Below, in pieces: positions 7,940 through 16,779 of a DNA stretch of 64,000 nt. The notes under the pieces were generated by a model. It was given only the letters and a program-made list of their open reading frames with translations, searched no databases and was not told where the DNA came from. Every line of letters begins with the position of its first letter. Position 1 is the first letter of the stretch. Position numbers and translations under genes: made by a program. Source of the DNA: Actinomycetota bacterium (GTDB lineage: Bacteria > Actinomycetota > Thermoleophilia > Solirubrobacterales > 70-9); NCBI GenBank assembly GCA_018268675.1, contig JAFDWB010000074.1, positions 1 to 64,000 of the forward strand. The letters run 5' to 3'.

Positions 7940-7958
7940 CGGGAAAGCATACCGAGCC

Positions 7959-7990
7959 GATACAGCGTACGAGCATTTGATACGGTGTAC
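7959..7990. promoter_or_regulatory. tandem TetR operator-like sites
   Basis: Two copies of GATACRGYGTAC lie at 7959-7970 and 7979-7990, exactly 20 bp apart (two helical turns). Each has a TACnnnGTA palindromic core. They fill the gap between the divergent tetR and MFS genes, and the second reaches the possible early start of the MFS gene, so they are good candidates for repressor binding. Confidence 0.7.
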
Positions 7991-7993
7991 GGC

Positions 7994-9535
7994 GTGAGTC
8001 AGCCGGACGCTGCAGCCGCACCCGCCGATCCCAACGCGCTCGATCGCGAGACGCTGGTCGTCGCGGCCGTGGTGCTGCTCGGCGCGATCATGTCGGTCCT
8101 CGACACGACGATCGTCAACGTCGCGATCGACCGCCTCTCGATCGACTTCAACGCCTCGCTGACGACGATCCAGTGGGTGGTGACCGGCTACACGCTGGCC
8201 CTCGCCGCGGTGATCCCCGCCACCGGCTGGGCCGCCGACCGCTTCGGCACCAAGCGCATCTACATCGCCTCGCTGCTCCTCTTCATGCTCGGCTCGGCCC
8301 TCTGCGCCGCCGCCTGGAGCGCCGGCTCGCTGATCGCCTTCCGGGTCCTCCAGGGCGTCGGCGGCGGCATGATCATGCCCTCGGTCATGACGATCATGAC
8401 CAAGAAGGCCGGCCCGCACCGGATGGGCCGGGTGATGGGCATCCTCGGCGTGCCGATGCTGATCGCGCCGATCGTCGGCCCGATCCTCGGCGGCTGGCTG
8501 GTCGACGACGTCTCCTGGCGCTGGATCTTCCTGATCAACGTGCCGATCGGCGTGATCGCCGTGATCCTCGCCCAGATGGTGCTCGAGCCCGACAGGCCCG
8601 AGCCCTCCCAGCGCCTCGACTGGCTCGGGATGGCGCTGCTCTCGCCCGGGCTGACGCTCTTCATCTTCGGCCTTGCCGAGTCGGCCAACGGCGGCTTCGG
8701 CCAGTTCAAGGCGTGGGCGCCGATCGTCGCCGGCGTCGTCCTCATCAGCGCCTTTTTCCTGCACAGCTGGCGGAAGGGCGGCGGCGCGCTGATCGACATC
8801 AAGACCTTCACCCACACCCGCGCGGGAGCCGCGGCCGGCACCTTCCTGCTCTTCGCGATCGCCTTCTTCGGCGCCCTGCTCCTGATCCCGCTCTACTTCC
8901 AGACCGTGCGCGGCGCCTCGGCCCTCCAAGCCGGCCTGCTGCTCGCCCCGCAGGGGATCGGCGCGATGCTGACGATGTCACTGGCGGGCAAACTGACCGA
9001 TCGCTACGGCCCGAACCCCTGGCCGGCCTGCGGCATCCCGCTGCTGGTGATCGGGATCGCCCCGTTCGCCTTCGTCACCGCCCACACCTCCTACGTGCTG
9101 CTCTGCAGCTTCAGCTTCGTCCTCGGCCTCGGGATGGGCTTCTCGATGATGCCGACGATGACCGCGGCGATGCAGGCGGTGCCCGCGGCGGCGATCGCCC
9201 GCACCTCGACCGCGATGAACATCATCCGCCAGGGCGGCGCCTCGATCGGCACCGCGATCCTCTCGGTGATCCTCACCGCCGAGATCACCGCCAGCCTCGG
9301 CCACCACTCCTCCGGCGGCAGCGGCTTCGAAGCGATCCGCCAGCTGCCCCCCGCCCAGCAGGTGGCGATCAAAGAACCGCTGGCGAGCGCCTTCGCCTCG
9401 AGCTTCGTCTGGGCCATGATCATGCTCGCGATCGCCTTCATCCCCGCCCTGGCGATGGCCCTCGGCAAGTGGAAGACGGCCGAATCGGGCGGCGAGCGAC
9501 GCGCGGCCGACGGCGCGCACGTCGTCCTCGAGTAG
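7994..9535 (+). CDS. MFS drug efflux transporter, DHA2 (14-TM) family
   Basis: About 513 residues with 14 predicted membrane helices. DHA2 features are visible: motif C-like LGVPMLIAPIVGPILGGWLV in helix 5, the D-x-T-I-V-N-V-A motif (LDTTIVNVAIDRL) in helix 1, and WAADRFGTKRIY in the loop between helices 2 and 3. The family exports hydrophobic drugs and dyes by proton antiport. Start GTG 7994 is preferred over GTG 7985 because the latter sits within a predicted operator. Control by the divergent TetR is likely. Confidence 0.9.
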   Translation: MSQPDAAAAPADPNALDRETLVVAAVVLLGAIMSVLDTTIVNVAIDRLSIDFNASLTTIQWVVTGYTLALAAVIPATGWAADRFGTKRIYIASLLLFMLGSALCAAAWSAGSLIAFRVLQGVGGGMIMPSVMTIMTKKAGPHRMGRVMGILGVPMLIAPIVGPILGGWLVDDVSWRWIFLINVPIGVIAVILAQMVLEPDRPEPSQRLDWLGMALLSPGLTLFIFGLAESANGGFGQFKAWAPIVAGVVLISAFFLHSWRKGGGALIDIKTFTHTRAGAAAGTFLLFAIAFFGALLLIPLYFQTVRGASALQAGLLLAPQGIGAMLTMSLAGKLTDRYGPNPWPACGIPLLVIGIAPFAFVTAHTSYVLLCSFSFVLGLGMGFSMMPTMTAAMQAVPAAAIARTSTAMNIIRQGGASIGTAILSVILTAEITASLGHHSSGGSGFEAIRQLPPAQQVAIKEPLASAFASSFVWAMIMLAIAFIPALAMALGKWKTAESGGERRAADGAHVVLE

Positions 9536-9590
9536 CCCTCCCGAGGCGCCTTCGCCCACCGATCCCGCCGGCGGGAGTACCGTTCCTCGC

Positions 9591-10334
9591 ATGGAGCAGG
9601 ATGCCGCCCTGCGAGCGGTCTTCATGCCGGTCCAGCCGCCGACCACCTTCGAGGAGACGGTGGAGCGCCTCGGCACGGCGATCCGGCTGGGGCTCCTGGT
9701 GCCGGGCAGCCGGCTGCCGCCGGAGCGCGACCTGGCCAAGCAGCTGCGGATCTCCCGCTCGACCCTGCGCCAGGCGCTCACCACCCTGGTCCAGAGCGGC
9801 CACCTGGTGGCGCTGCGCGGTCGCAAGGGCGGCACCTTCGTCGCCGACGAGCCGCCGCTGGTCGACCCGACCGGCGAGCCGCTCGGCGGCGGGGCCTGGG
9901 AGGTGCTCGACCAGCGCGTCGCGATCGAGGCGGGCTCGGTCCTGCTCGCCGCCGAGCGGGCCCGGCCGCCGCGCCTCGAGCGCCTCGAGCAGCTGATCGC
10001 GGCGATGTCGGCGCAGACCGAGGACTTCGAGGAGTACCGCCGCACCGACCTGCGCTTCCACATCGGCCTCGCCGAGGCGGCCGGCTCGCCCGGCCTGGTC
10101 GCCGCGATGACCGACGTGCAGGCGCAGATGACCGACCTGATCGCGTTGATCCCGCACCCGCCCGAGGTCCTCGCCAACTCGAACGAGCAGCACGCGCGCA
10201 TCGTCAAGGCCCTGCGCCGCGGCGACGGCCCGCGCGCGGTGCGGCTGATGCGCGAGCACACCGAGGGCACCGAGCACATCCTCGCCGGCCTGCTGCCGGC
10301 GCCCGCTCAGGACCTGATCCGCTCGCCGGCCTGA
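9591..10334 (+). CDS. GntR/FadR-family regulator (FCD domain)
   Basis: A 247-residue protein. The winged helix at residues ~20-85 contains LLVPGSRLPPERDLAKQLRI and SRSTLRQALTTLVQSGHLVA, the GntR consensus. The C-terminal FCD domain is all-helical, with metal-binding type positions (DLRFHIGLAEAAGS, later EQHARIVKALRRGD). FCD regulators respond to small carboxylates or amine breakdown products. It ends within the convergent dehydrogenase gene (28-nt overlap) and is the only regulator in the amine island, so it is the likely controller of that cluster. Confidence 0.88.
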   Translation: MEQDAALRAVFMPVQPPTTFEETVERLGTAIRLGLLVPGSRLPPERDLAKQLRISRSTLRQALTTLVQSGHLVALRGRKGGTFVADEPPLVDPTGEPLGGGAWEVLDQRVAIEAGSVLLAAERARPPRLERLEQLIAAMSAQTEDFEEYRRTDLRFHIGLAEAAGSPGLVAAMTDVQAQMTDLIALIPHPPEVLANSNEQHARIVKALRRGDGPRAVRLMREHTEGTEHILAGLLPAPAQDLIRSPA

Positions 10335-12793
10335 TCGAAGAGCGGCTCGGCGGCGACCTCGCCCTCGATCCAGCTGCCGAAGATCTCGACCGCGACGTCG
10401 GTGCCCGGCACGGCGAGCGCCGCCGGGAGGTAGGCGTAGGCGATCGAGCGGCCGACCGTATAGCCGTAGCCGCCGGTGGTCACCCGGCCGACCACCTCGC
10501 CGTCGACCCGCACCGGCTCGTTGCCGAGCGCGACCCGCCGCGGCTCCGCCAGCACGATGCAGACGAGCCGCCGCCGCGGGCCCTCCTCGCCCGCCGCGAC
10601 GAGCGCCTCGCGGCCGACGAACTCGCCCTTGTCGAGCTTCACGCTGAAGCCGACGCCGCCTTCGTAGGGGTTCTCGTCGGGGGTGATGTCGGCGCCCCAC
10701 ACCCGGTAGCCCTTCTCCAGCCGCATCGAGTCGATCGCCCGGTAGCCGCCCGCGACGATGCCGTGCTCCTGTCCCGCCTCCCAGATCGCCCGCCACAGCC
10801 CGAGCCCGTACTCGGTCGGGCAGTAGAGCTCCCAGCCGAGCTCGCCGACGTAGGTGACGCGGAGCGCCCGCAGCGGCACGTCGCCGATCGTGATCTCGCG
10901 CAGGTTCATGTAGGGGAAGGCCTCGTTCCCGAGGTCGGATGGGGTCAGCGGCTGGAGCACGTCGCGGGCGCGCGGTCCCCAGACCCCGAAGCACGCCCAT
11001 TGCGAGGTGACGTCGGCGATCCGCGCGCTCCCGTCCTCCGGCAGGTGCTTGCGCATCCACTCGCGGTCGTGGTTACCGAAGGCAGTCCCGGTGACGATCC
11101 CGAAGCGCTCCTCGCCGAGCCGCGAGACGGTGAAGTCGCACTCGATCCCGCCGCGCCGGTTCAGCATCTGCGTGTAGGTGATCTGCCCGACCCCGCGGGC
11201 GACGCGGTTGTCGCAGAGGCCTTCGAGGAAGTCGGCCGCGCCCGGCCCCTCGATCTCGAGCTTGGCGAAGGAGGACTCGTCGAAGATCGCCACCCGCTCG
11301 CGGCAGGCGCGGTGCTCGGCGCCGATCGCCGGGGACCAGTTCTGTCCCGCCCAGCCACGCGGCCGCAGGTCCTCGTCGCCCGCCGCCGCGTTGGTCTCGT
11401 ACCAGTTGACCCGCTCCCAGCCCGACTTCTCGCCGAAGGCGGCGCCGTGCTCGCGGTGCCAACCGTTGGCGGGGGAGACGCGGAGCGGCCGCCCGGCGCG
11501 GCGCTCGTGGTTGGGATAGCGGATGTCGTAGTAGGTCTCGTAGGTCTCGCGGATCCGCTTGTGGGTGTAGGAGGGCGAGCGGTAGGCGGCGCCGAAGCGG
11601 CGAATGTCCATGTGCCAGAGGTCGAGACTCGGTTCGCCCTCGGCGATCCACTCGGCGACGACTTTGCCGATCCCGCCCGCCCCGGCCAGCCCGTGGGCGC
11701 AGAAGCCGGCGCAGACGAAGAAGCCCGCCACCTCGGACTCGCCGAGGCAGAACTCGTTGTCGGGCGTGAACGCCTCGGGGCCGTTGATCAGCTTCGTCAC
11801 CTTGATCTCCGACATCGCCGGCACGCGGCGCTCGGAGTTGCGGGTGATCTCCTCGAAGCGGTCCCAATCCTCTTCCAGCAGGCGGCCGTTGAAGTCGGGC
11901 GGGATCGCCTCGAAGTCCCCGGTCCCGTTCGGCATGAAGGCGGGCCGGCTCTGGCGCTCGTAGCCGCCCATCACCAGGCCGTCGCCGTCCTCGCGGTAGT
12001 AGACGAGCAGGTCGGGATCGCGCAGCGTCGGCAGGCTGCGCCGCTCCGCGTCCGCGCCGCGAACCTCGCGCACCGCGTCGAGCGGCTGCGTCACCAGGTA
12101 CTGGTGGGACATCGGCAGGAGCGGCACGCGGACGCCCGCCAGGCGGCCGATCTCGGCGGCGAACATGCCGCCCGCGTCGACCACCACCTCGGCGGCGATG
12201 TCGCCGCGCTCGGTCCGCACCCCGCGCACGCGGCCGCCCTTCACCTCGATCCCGGTGACCCGCGTGTCGGTGAAGATGCGACAGCCGCCACGGCGCGCGC
12301 CGTCGGCCAGCGCGTAGGTCAGCTGCGAGGGGTCGATGTAGCCGTCGGTCGGCAGCCAGGCGCCGCCGAGCACCCCCTCGGTCGACATCAGCGGGAAGAG
12401 CTCCTGGGCCTCGGCCGCCGAGATCAGCTCCAGCGGCAGCCCGAACGTCTTCGCCCACCCCGCCTGGCGGCGCAGCTCCTCCATCCGCTCCTCGGTCGAG
12501 GCGAGCCGGATCCCGCCGCACTCGGTCCAGCCCGGGTCGAAGTCCGACTCCTGCCCGATCCGCCGGTAGAGGTCCACCGAGTGCATCATCATCTTGGTCA
12601 GCGAGACCGACCCGCGTAGCTGCCCCACCAGCCCGGCGGAGTGGAAGGTCGAGCCGGAGGTGAGCTGGTTGCGGTCGAGGAGGACGACGTCGTCCCAGCC
12701 CAGCTCGGCGAGGTGGTAGGCGAGCGAGGTGCCGCCGACGCCGCCGCCGACGATCACGCAGCGGGCCGCGTCGGGGAGCTCAGCGCGGGGCAT
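10307..12793 (-). CDS. dimethylglycine/sarcosine dehydrogenase-like FAD-folate enzyme
   Basis: An 828-residue two-part enzyme. The N-terminal half is a DAO-type FAD domain: CVIVGGGVGGTSLAYHLAEL, then STFHSAGLVGQL with the histidine that carries covalent FAD in dimethylglycine and sarcosine dehydrogenases. The C-terminal half (~430-828) is a GcvT-like aminomethyltransferase domain that passes the released C1 unit to tetrahydrofolate. It would demethylate an N-methylated amine. It shares 14 nt with the kinase-like gene upstream and faces the gamma-glutamylation operon. Its true amine could be the operon's substrate; that link is inference. Confidence 0.85.
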   Translation of the reverse strand: MPRAELPDAARCVIVGGGVGGTSLAYHLAELGWDDVVLLDRNQLTSGSTFHSAGLVGQLRGSVSLTKMMMHSVDLYRRIGQESDFDPGWTECGGIRLASTEERMEELRRQAGWAKTFGLPLELISAAEAQELFPLMSTEGVLGGAWLPTDGYIDPSQLTYALADGARRGGCRIFTDTRVTGIEVKGGRVRGVRTERGDIAAEVVVDAGGMFAAEIGRLAGVRVPLLPMSHQYLVTQPLDAVREVRGADAERRSLPTLRDPDLLVYYREDGDGLVMGGYERQSRPAFMPNGTGDFEAIPPDFNGRLLEEDWDRFEEITRNSERRVPAMSEIKVTKLINGPEAFTPDNEFCLGESEVAGFFVCAGFCAHGLAGAGGIGKVVAEWIAEGEPSLDLWHMDIRRFGAAYRSPSYTHKRIRETYETYYDIRYPNHERRAGRPLRVSPANGWHREHGAAFGEKSGWERVNWYETNAAAGDEDLRPRGWAGQNWSPAIGAEHRACRERVAIFDESSFAKLEIEGPGAADFLEGLCDNRVARGVGQITYTQMLNRRGGIECDFTVSRLGEERFGIVTGTAFGNHDREWMRKHLPEDGSARIADVTSQWACFGVWGPRARDVLQPLTPSDLGNEAFPYMNLREITIGDVPLRALRVTYVGELGWELYCPTEYGLGLWRAIWEAGQEHGIVAGGYRAIDSMRLEKGYRVWGADITPDENPYEGGVGFSVKLDKGEFVGREALVAAGEEGPRRRLVCIVLAEPRRVALGNEPVRVDGEVVGRVTTGGYGYTVGRSIAYAYLPAALAVPGTDVAVEIFGSWIEGEVAAEPLFDQAGERIRS

Positions 12794-13706
12794 GGGCGTC
12801 CTCCAGCAGCGCCTCGAACGCCGGCCCCTCGGCGGCGGCCAGCAGGCGGTCGAAGTGCTTGGTCGCGTAGGCGGCGAAGTCGAAGTCGAGGTCGGAGATC
12901 GCGGTCTGCACGACCCCCCACATCGCCTCGCGGAAGTCGGACATCAGCCGCATCAGTCGCAGCGCGGCGAGGTCGGCGCGGGAGGGCGCCGCGCCCTGGT
13001 CCGCCGTCCCTAGGTATGCGGTCAAGAAAGCCTCCTCCTCGGCCGGGCCGAGCTCGTTGTTGACGGCGAAGTTGCCGAGGTCGAACCAGCGGTTGCCCAT
13101 TCCGGCGTACTCCCAGTCGACGATCCGGATGCCGTCCGGGGAGGCGATGAAGTTGGCGGCGAGGAGGTCGTCGTGGCAGAGGACCGGGGCGCCGCCCGCG
13201 AGCGCGGGTGCGGCCTCGATCCGCGCCGCGACCGCGTGGGCGCGCTCGTAGGCCTCCGGCACCGCGCCGCCCCGCGAACGCGTCGCTGCGGCATAGTCCT
13301 CGACCAGGCGGAAGGCGTCGAAGCGGGCCTCGATTGCGCCGCTGGCGTGGACCCGGCGGAGCGCCGCCGCGGCCTCGGCCAGCGCCTCCGGCTCGCGCAG
13401 GCCCGCCGACTCCATCGTTGGCCCCTCGACGAAGGCGGTCACCAGCACGACCGGGTCCTCGAGCGCCGCCAGGACCTCCGGTGCGACCCCGGCCGCCGCC
13501 GCGAGCGCGTTGGCCTCGCGCTCCCCCGAGCGGTCGGAGCCGAGCAGCTCGGTGTCGTTCCCGGGCAGCCGCACCACCACCTCGCGCCCGCCGAACCGCG
13601 CCCGGAAGTTGTGATTGGTGATCCCGCCGCCGAGCGCCGCCGGCTCGCCTTCGGCCGGGCCGAGCTGCGCTTCCAATCTCTCCACGGTGTCTGCCGCCAG
13701 GGCCAA
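12780..13706 (-). CDS. choline/aminoglycoside-kinase-fold phosphotransferase
   Basis: About 308 residues with kinase-fold motifs: the nucleotide loop GGGITNHNFRARFGGREVVV, catalytic VLCHDDLLAANFI (Brenner motif HxDxxxxN), and the metal-binding IVDWEYAGMGNRWFDLGNFA. These match choline/ethanolamine kinase relatives. It would phosphorylate an amino-alcohol or related compound and is coupled to the dehydrogenase gene downstream. The start is uncertain. TTG 13730 would run through a palindrome, so TTG 13706 or GTG 13685 is more likely. Confidence 0.8.
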   Translation of the reverse strand: MALAADTVERLEAQLGPAEGEPAALGGGITNHNFRARFGGREVVVRLPGNDTELLGSDRSGEREANALAAAAGVAPEVLAALEDPVVLVTAFVEGPTMESAGLREPEALAEAAAALRRVHASGAIEARFDAFRLVEDYAAATRSRGGAVPEAYERAHAVAARIEAAPALAGGAPVLCHDDLLAANFIASPDGIRIVDWEYAGMGNRWFDLGNFAVNNELGPAEEEAFLTAYLGTADQGAAPSRADLAALRLMRLMSDFREAMWGVVQTAISDLDFDFAAYATKHFDRLLAAAEGPAFEALLEDAHAPR

Positions 13707-13714
13707 AGGTGTCA

Positions 13715-13728
13715 GGAGAAAATTCTCC
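13715..13728. promoter_or_regulatory. 14-bp palindrome in the divergent control region
   Basis: GGAGAAAATTCTCC is a perfect palindrome between the kinase-like gene and the permease operon, 10 bp upstream of a TTGACA -35-like box. Position and symmetry suit an operator, perhaps for the GntR regulator at 9591. No second copy was noticed. Confidence 0.4.
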
Positions 13729-13737
13729 AAGTTGGCA

Positions 13738-13767
13738 TTGACACGATCCCGAACGCAAGACTAGTCT
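13738..13767 (+). promoter_or_regulatory. candidate promoter of the permease operon
   Basis: TTGACA at 13738-13743 and TAGTCT at 13762-13767 are separated by 18 nt. They stand 75-104 nt upstream of the permease ATG. AGAGAGG at 13831-13837 would be the ribosome binding site. The match is by eye to a housekeeping-type promoter. Confidence 0.4.
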
Positions 13768-13841
13768 CGCCCGTAGCCGTTAGGTCGGCTCGCCACACCT
13801 TTTACCGCAACGGGCGGAAGCCCAGGGAAGAGAGAGGGTTC

Positions 13842-15440
13842 ATGGAGAGCACCAGCGTCCCGGTCCACGACAGTGACGAGCAACGCCTCGCCGAACTCGG
13901 CTACAAACAAACGCTGAACCGCGCCTGGAGTGGGTTCTCCAACTTCGCGATCTCGTTCACGATCATCTCGATCCTGGCCGGCTGCTTCACCACCTACGGC
14001 CAGGCCTGGAACAATGGCGGCCCGATCGCGATCTCGATCGGCTGGCCGCTGATCTCGATCCCGATCCTGATCATCGGCTTCTGCATGTCGGAGCTGGTCT
14101 CGGCGTATCCGACCGCGGGCGGGATCTACTGGTGGGCGGGCCGCCTCGGTGGGCCGGTCTGGGCCTGGTTCACCGGCTGGTTCAACCTGATCGGGCTGAT
14201 CGCCGTGGTCGCCTCGGTCGACTACGCGGCCGCGACCTTCCTCAACGTCGTCCTCGGGCTCTACGAAGTGGACATCTTCGGGATCAACTTCGCCGACGAA
14301 TCGCACGTCCTGGCCGAGGTGTTCCTGCTCTTCGTGCTGATCCTGCTCGTCCACGCGTTCATCAACATCCGCAACACGCACCTGCTCGCCCGCATCAACA
14401 GCGTCTCGGTCTGGTGGCACGTCCTCGGCGTCGCCGCCATCGTCCTCGTCCTGATCTTCGTCCCCAGCGGCCACCAGAGCTTCAGCTTCGTCTTCAGCCA
14501 CCGGATCAACCAGAGCGGATTCAGCGAAGGCATGTACTGGTTCTACGTGCTGCCGCTCGGGTTCCTGCTGACCCAGTACACGATCACCGGCTTCGACGCC
14601 TCGGCCCACATCTCCGAGGAGACGCACGGCGCCTCGACGGCGGCGGCGAAGGGCGTCTGGCGCTCGATCTTCTACTCGGCGGTGATCGGCTGGATCGTGC
14701 TGCTGGCGATCACCTTCGCGGTCACCAACGTCAAAGGGGCGAACGAAGCGTTCGGCTTCGCCCCCACCCTCCTGGTCGAAGCGCTCGGGACCGGCTGGGG
14801 CAAGTTCGTCCTGATCATCTCCACCGTCGGGCAGCTCTTCTGCGGCGCCGCCTGTCTGACCAGCGCCTCGCGGATGTGCTTCGCCTTCTCGCGCGACAAC
14901 GGCTTCGGCAGACGTCCCTCCTCGGTGCTGCGGCGCGTGAACAGCAAACGGGTGCCGGTCTACGCGGTGCTGATGATGGCGGCGCTGGCGCTGATCATCA
15001 CCCTGCCGGCGCTGAAGGGGAAGGCGAATGGCGAAGCGGTGCCGTTCGCCTTCTTCGCGGTCGTCTCGATCACCGTGATCGGCCTCTACATCGCCTACGT
15101 GATCCCGATCTTCCTGCGCTGGCGCAAAGGTGACGAGTTCAGCGCGGGACCGTGGACCAATGGTCGCAAGTACAGGTGGATGAACCCGTTCGCGACGGTC
15201 TGGGTCGGGATCATCACGATCATCTTCTGTCTGCCGTTCACTCCGGAAGCGGTGCCGTGGAACAGTAACTTCAGCTGGGAGGCGTTCAACTACGCGCCCC
15301 TGACGGTGGGAGTGGTGATCGTCGGCGCCGGGATCACCTGGTTCGCGACGGCCCGCAAGCACTTCACCGGGCAGGTGCGGGAGATCGAAATCGAGGAAGC
15401 GATCGGCCCCGACCCCGACCCGCAGACCTCGGCGCCGTAG
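13842..15440 (+). CDS. amino acid/amine permease (APC superfamily)
   Basis: A 532-residue protein with about 12 membrane helices. The APC-typical first helices are visible: AWSGFSNFAISFTIISILAG, then ELVSAYPTAGGIYWWAGRLG (the conserved Y-P-x-x-G-G-x-Y element). ITGFDASAHISEETHGAS holds the conserved E-E-T of the GABA/polyamine branch. It is the first gene of an operon whose enzymes act on amines, so uptake of a polyamine, ethanolamine or GABA-like compound is probable. A long in-frame extension upstream of ATG 13842 is antisense to the kinase gene and is rejected. Confidence 0.88.
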   Translation: MESTSVPVHDSDEQRLAELGYKQTLNRAWSGFSNFAISFTIISILAGCFTTYGQAWNNGGPIAISIGWPLISIPILIIGFCMSELVSAYPTAGGIYWWAGRLGGPVWAWFTGWFNLIGLIAVVASVDYAAATFLNVVLGLYEVDIFGINFADESHVLAEVFLLFVLILLVHAFINIRNTHLLARINSVSVWWHVLGVAAIVLVLIFVPSGHQSFSFVFSHRINQSGFSEGMYWFYVLPLGFLLTQYTITGFDASAHISEETHGASTAAAKGVWRSIFYSAVIGWIVLLAITFAVTNVKGANEAFGFAPTLLVEALGTGWGKFVLIISTVGQLFCGAACLTSASRMCFAFSRDNGFGRRPSSVLRRVNSKRVPVYAVLMMAALALIITLPALKGKANGEAVPFAFFAVVSITVIGLYIAYVIPIFLRWRKGDEFSAGPWTNGRKYRWMNPFATVWVGIITIIFCLPFTPEAVPWNSNFSWEAFNYAPLTVGVVIVGAGITWFATARKHFTGQVREIEIEEAIGPDPDPQTSAP

Positions 15441-15450
15441 CGTTCTTGAC

Positions 15451-16779
15451 GTGACGGTCGAGGAGCTCGAGAAGGCGGTCGCCGACGGCGCGGTCGACAC
15501 CGTGCTGCTGGCGATCGCCGATATGGAGGGGCGCCTGCAGGGCAAGCGCCTGACCGCGCGCCACTTCCTCGATGAGGTGCGCGAGCACGGCGCCGAGGGC
15601 TGCAACTACCTGCTCGCGGTCGACGTCGACATGGAAACCGTGGGCGGCTACGCGATGTCCTCCTGGGATACGGGCTACGGCGACTTCGAGATGGTCCCCG
15701 ACCTCTCGACCCTGCGGATGGTGCCCTGGCAGCCGGGCACGGCGATGGTGCTCGCCGACATCCGCTGGGGCGACGGGGCGGAAGTCGCCGCCTCGCCGCG
15801 GCAGATCCTGCGCCGCCAGCTGGATCGGCTGGAGAGGCGGGCGATGAGCGCCAACGCCGCCACCGAGCTCGAGTTCATCGTCTTCCGCGACACCTACGAG
15901 GAGGCCTGGAAGAAGGGCTTCCACGACCTCGAGCCGGCCAACCTCTACAACATCGACTACTCGCTGCTGGGGAGCGCCCGGGTCGAGCCGCTGATCCGGC
16001 GGATCCGCAACGAGATGGGCGGCGCCGGGATGACGGTGGAGAACTCGAAGGGCGAGTGCAACCTCGGCCAGCACGAGATCAACTTCCGCTACGAGACCGC
16101 GCTGCGGAGCGCCGACAACCACGCGATCTACAAGAACGGCGCCAAGGAGATCGCCGCCCAGGAGGCGATGGCGATCACCTTCATGGCGAAGTTCAACGAG
16201 CGCGAGGGGAACTCGTGCCACATCCACTGCTCGCTGGCGAACGCCGACGGGTCCAACGCGTTTGCCGCCGACCAGGCGCTGTTCGAGAGTTTCGTCGCGG
16301 GCCAGATCGCCTGCATGCGGGAGATGACCCTGCTCTACGCGCCCCACGTCAACTCCTACAAACGCTTCGCCGCCGGTTCCTTCGCGCCGACCGCGATCGC
16401 CTGGGGGCGGGACAACCGCACCTGCTCGCTGCGGGTGGTCGGCCACGGCGAGGGGCTGCGGGTGGAGAACCGGCTGCCGGGCGCCGACGTCAATCCCTAC
16501 CTGGCGCTGAGCGCGCTGATCGCCGCCGGCCTGCACGGGATCGACAACAAGCTGGCGCTCGAGCCCGCCTTCGAGGGCGATGCCTACAAATCGGACAAGC
16601 CGCGCGTCCCCCACAACATCTACGAAGCGCGCGAGGCGTTCGCGGCGAGCGAGGTCGCGGCCGAGGCCTTCGGCGCCGAGGTCGTGGAGCATTACCTGAA
16701 CCGGGCCAGGGTGGAGATCGAGAACTTCGAGGCGGCGGTGACCGACTGGGAGCGCTTCCGCGGATTCGAGCGGCTGTGA
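15451..16779 (+). CDS. glutamine-synthetase-like gamma-glutamyl-amine ligase
   Basis: A 442-residue protein in the GS fold. Visible are the N-terminal TVLLAIADMEGRLQGKRLTA strand, ATP/metal residues in NAATELEFIVF and KGECNLGQHEINFRY, and the substrate histidine region GNSCHIHCSLANADGS. It ends with the R-loop-like NRLPGADVNPYLALSALIAA. It lacks the adenylylation-type GlnA context. Relatives GlnA3/GlnA4/PuuA join glutamate to a polyamine or ethanolamine, the first step of their breakdown. The following hydrolase and aldehyde dehydrogenase support this. Which amine is used cannot be read from sequence. Confidence 0.85.
   Translation: MTVEELEKAVADGAVDTVLLAIADMEGRLQGKRLTARHFLDEVREHGAEGCNYLLAVDVDMETVGGYAMSSWDTGYGDFEMVPDLSTLRMVPWQPGTAMVLADIRWGDGAEVAASPRQILRRQLDRLERRAMSANAATELEFIVFRDTYEEAWKKGFHDLEPANLYNIDYSLLGSARVEPLIRRIRNEMGGAGMTVENSKGECNLGQHEINFRYETALRSADNHAIYKNGAKEIAAQEAMAITFMAKFNEREGNSCHIHCSLANADGSNAFAADQALFESFVAGQIACMREMTLLYAPHVNSYKRFAAGSFAPTAIAWGRDNRTCSLRVVGHGEGLRVENRLPGADVNPYLALSALIAAGLHGIDNKLALEPAFEGDAYKSDKPRVPHNIYEAREAFAASEVAAEAFGAEVVEHYLNRARVEIENFEAAVTDWERFRGFERL

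Noticed and set aside
8173-9996. Long alternate-frame ORF inside the MFS gene
   Set aside because: Arg/Pro/Asp-rich shadow of the MFS coding sequence in another frame, with no membrane helices or known motif.
13173-13841. In-frame extension of the permease upstream of ATG 13842
   Set aside because: It is antisense to the kinase-like gene, adds no transporter sequence and would cross the likely promoter. ATG 13842 has a ribosome site and the correct APC beginning.
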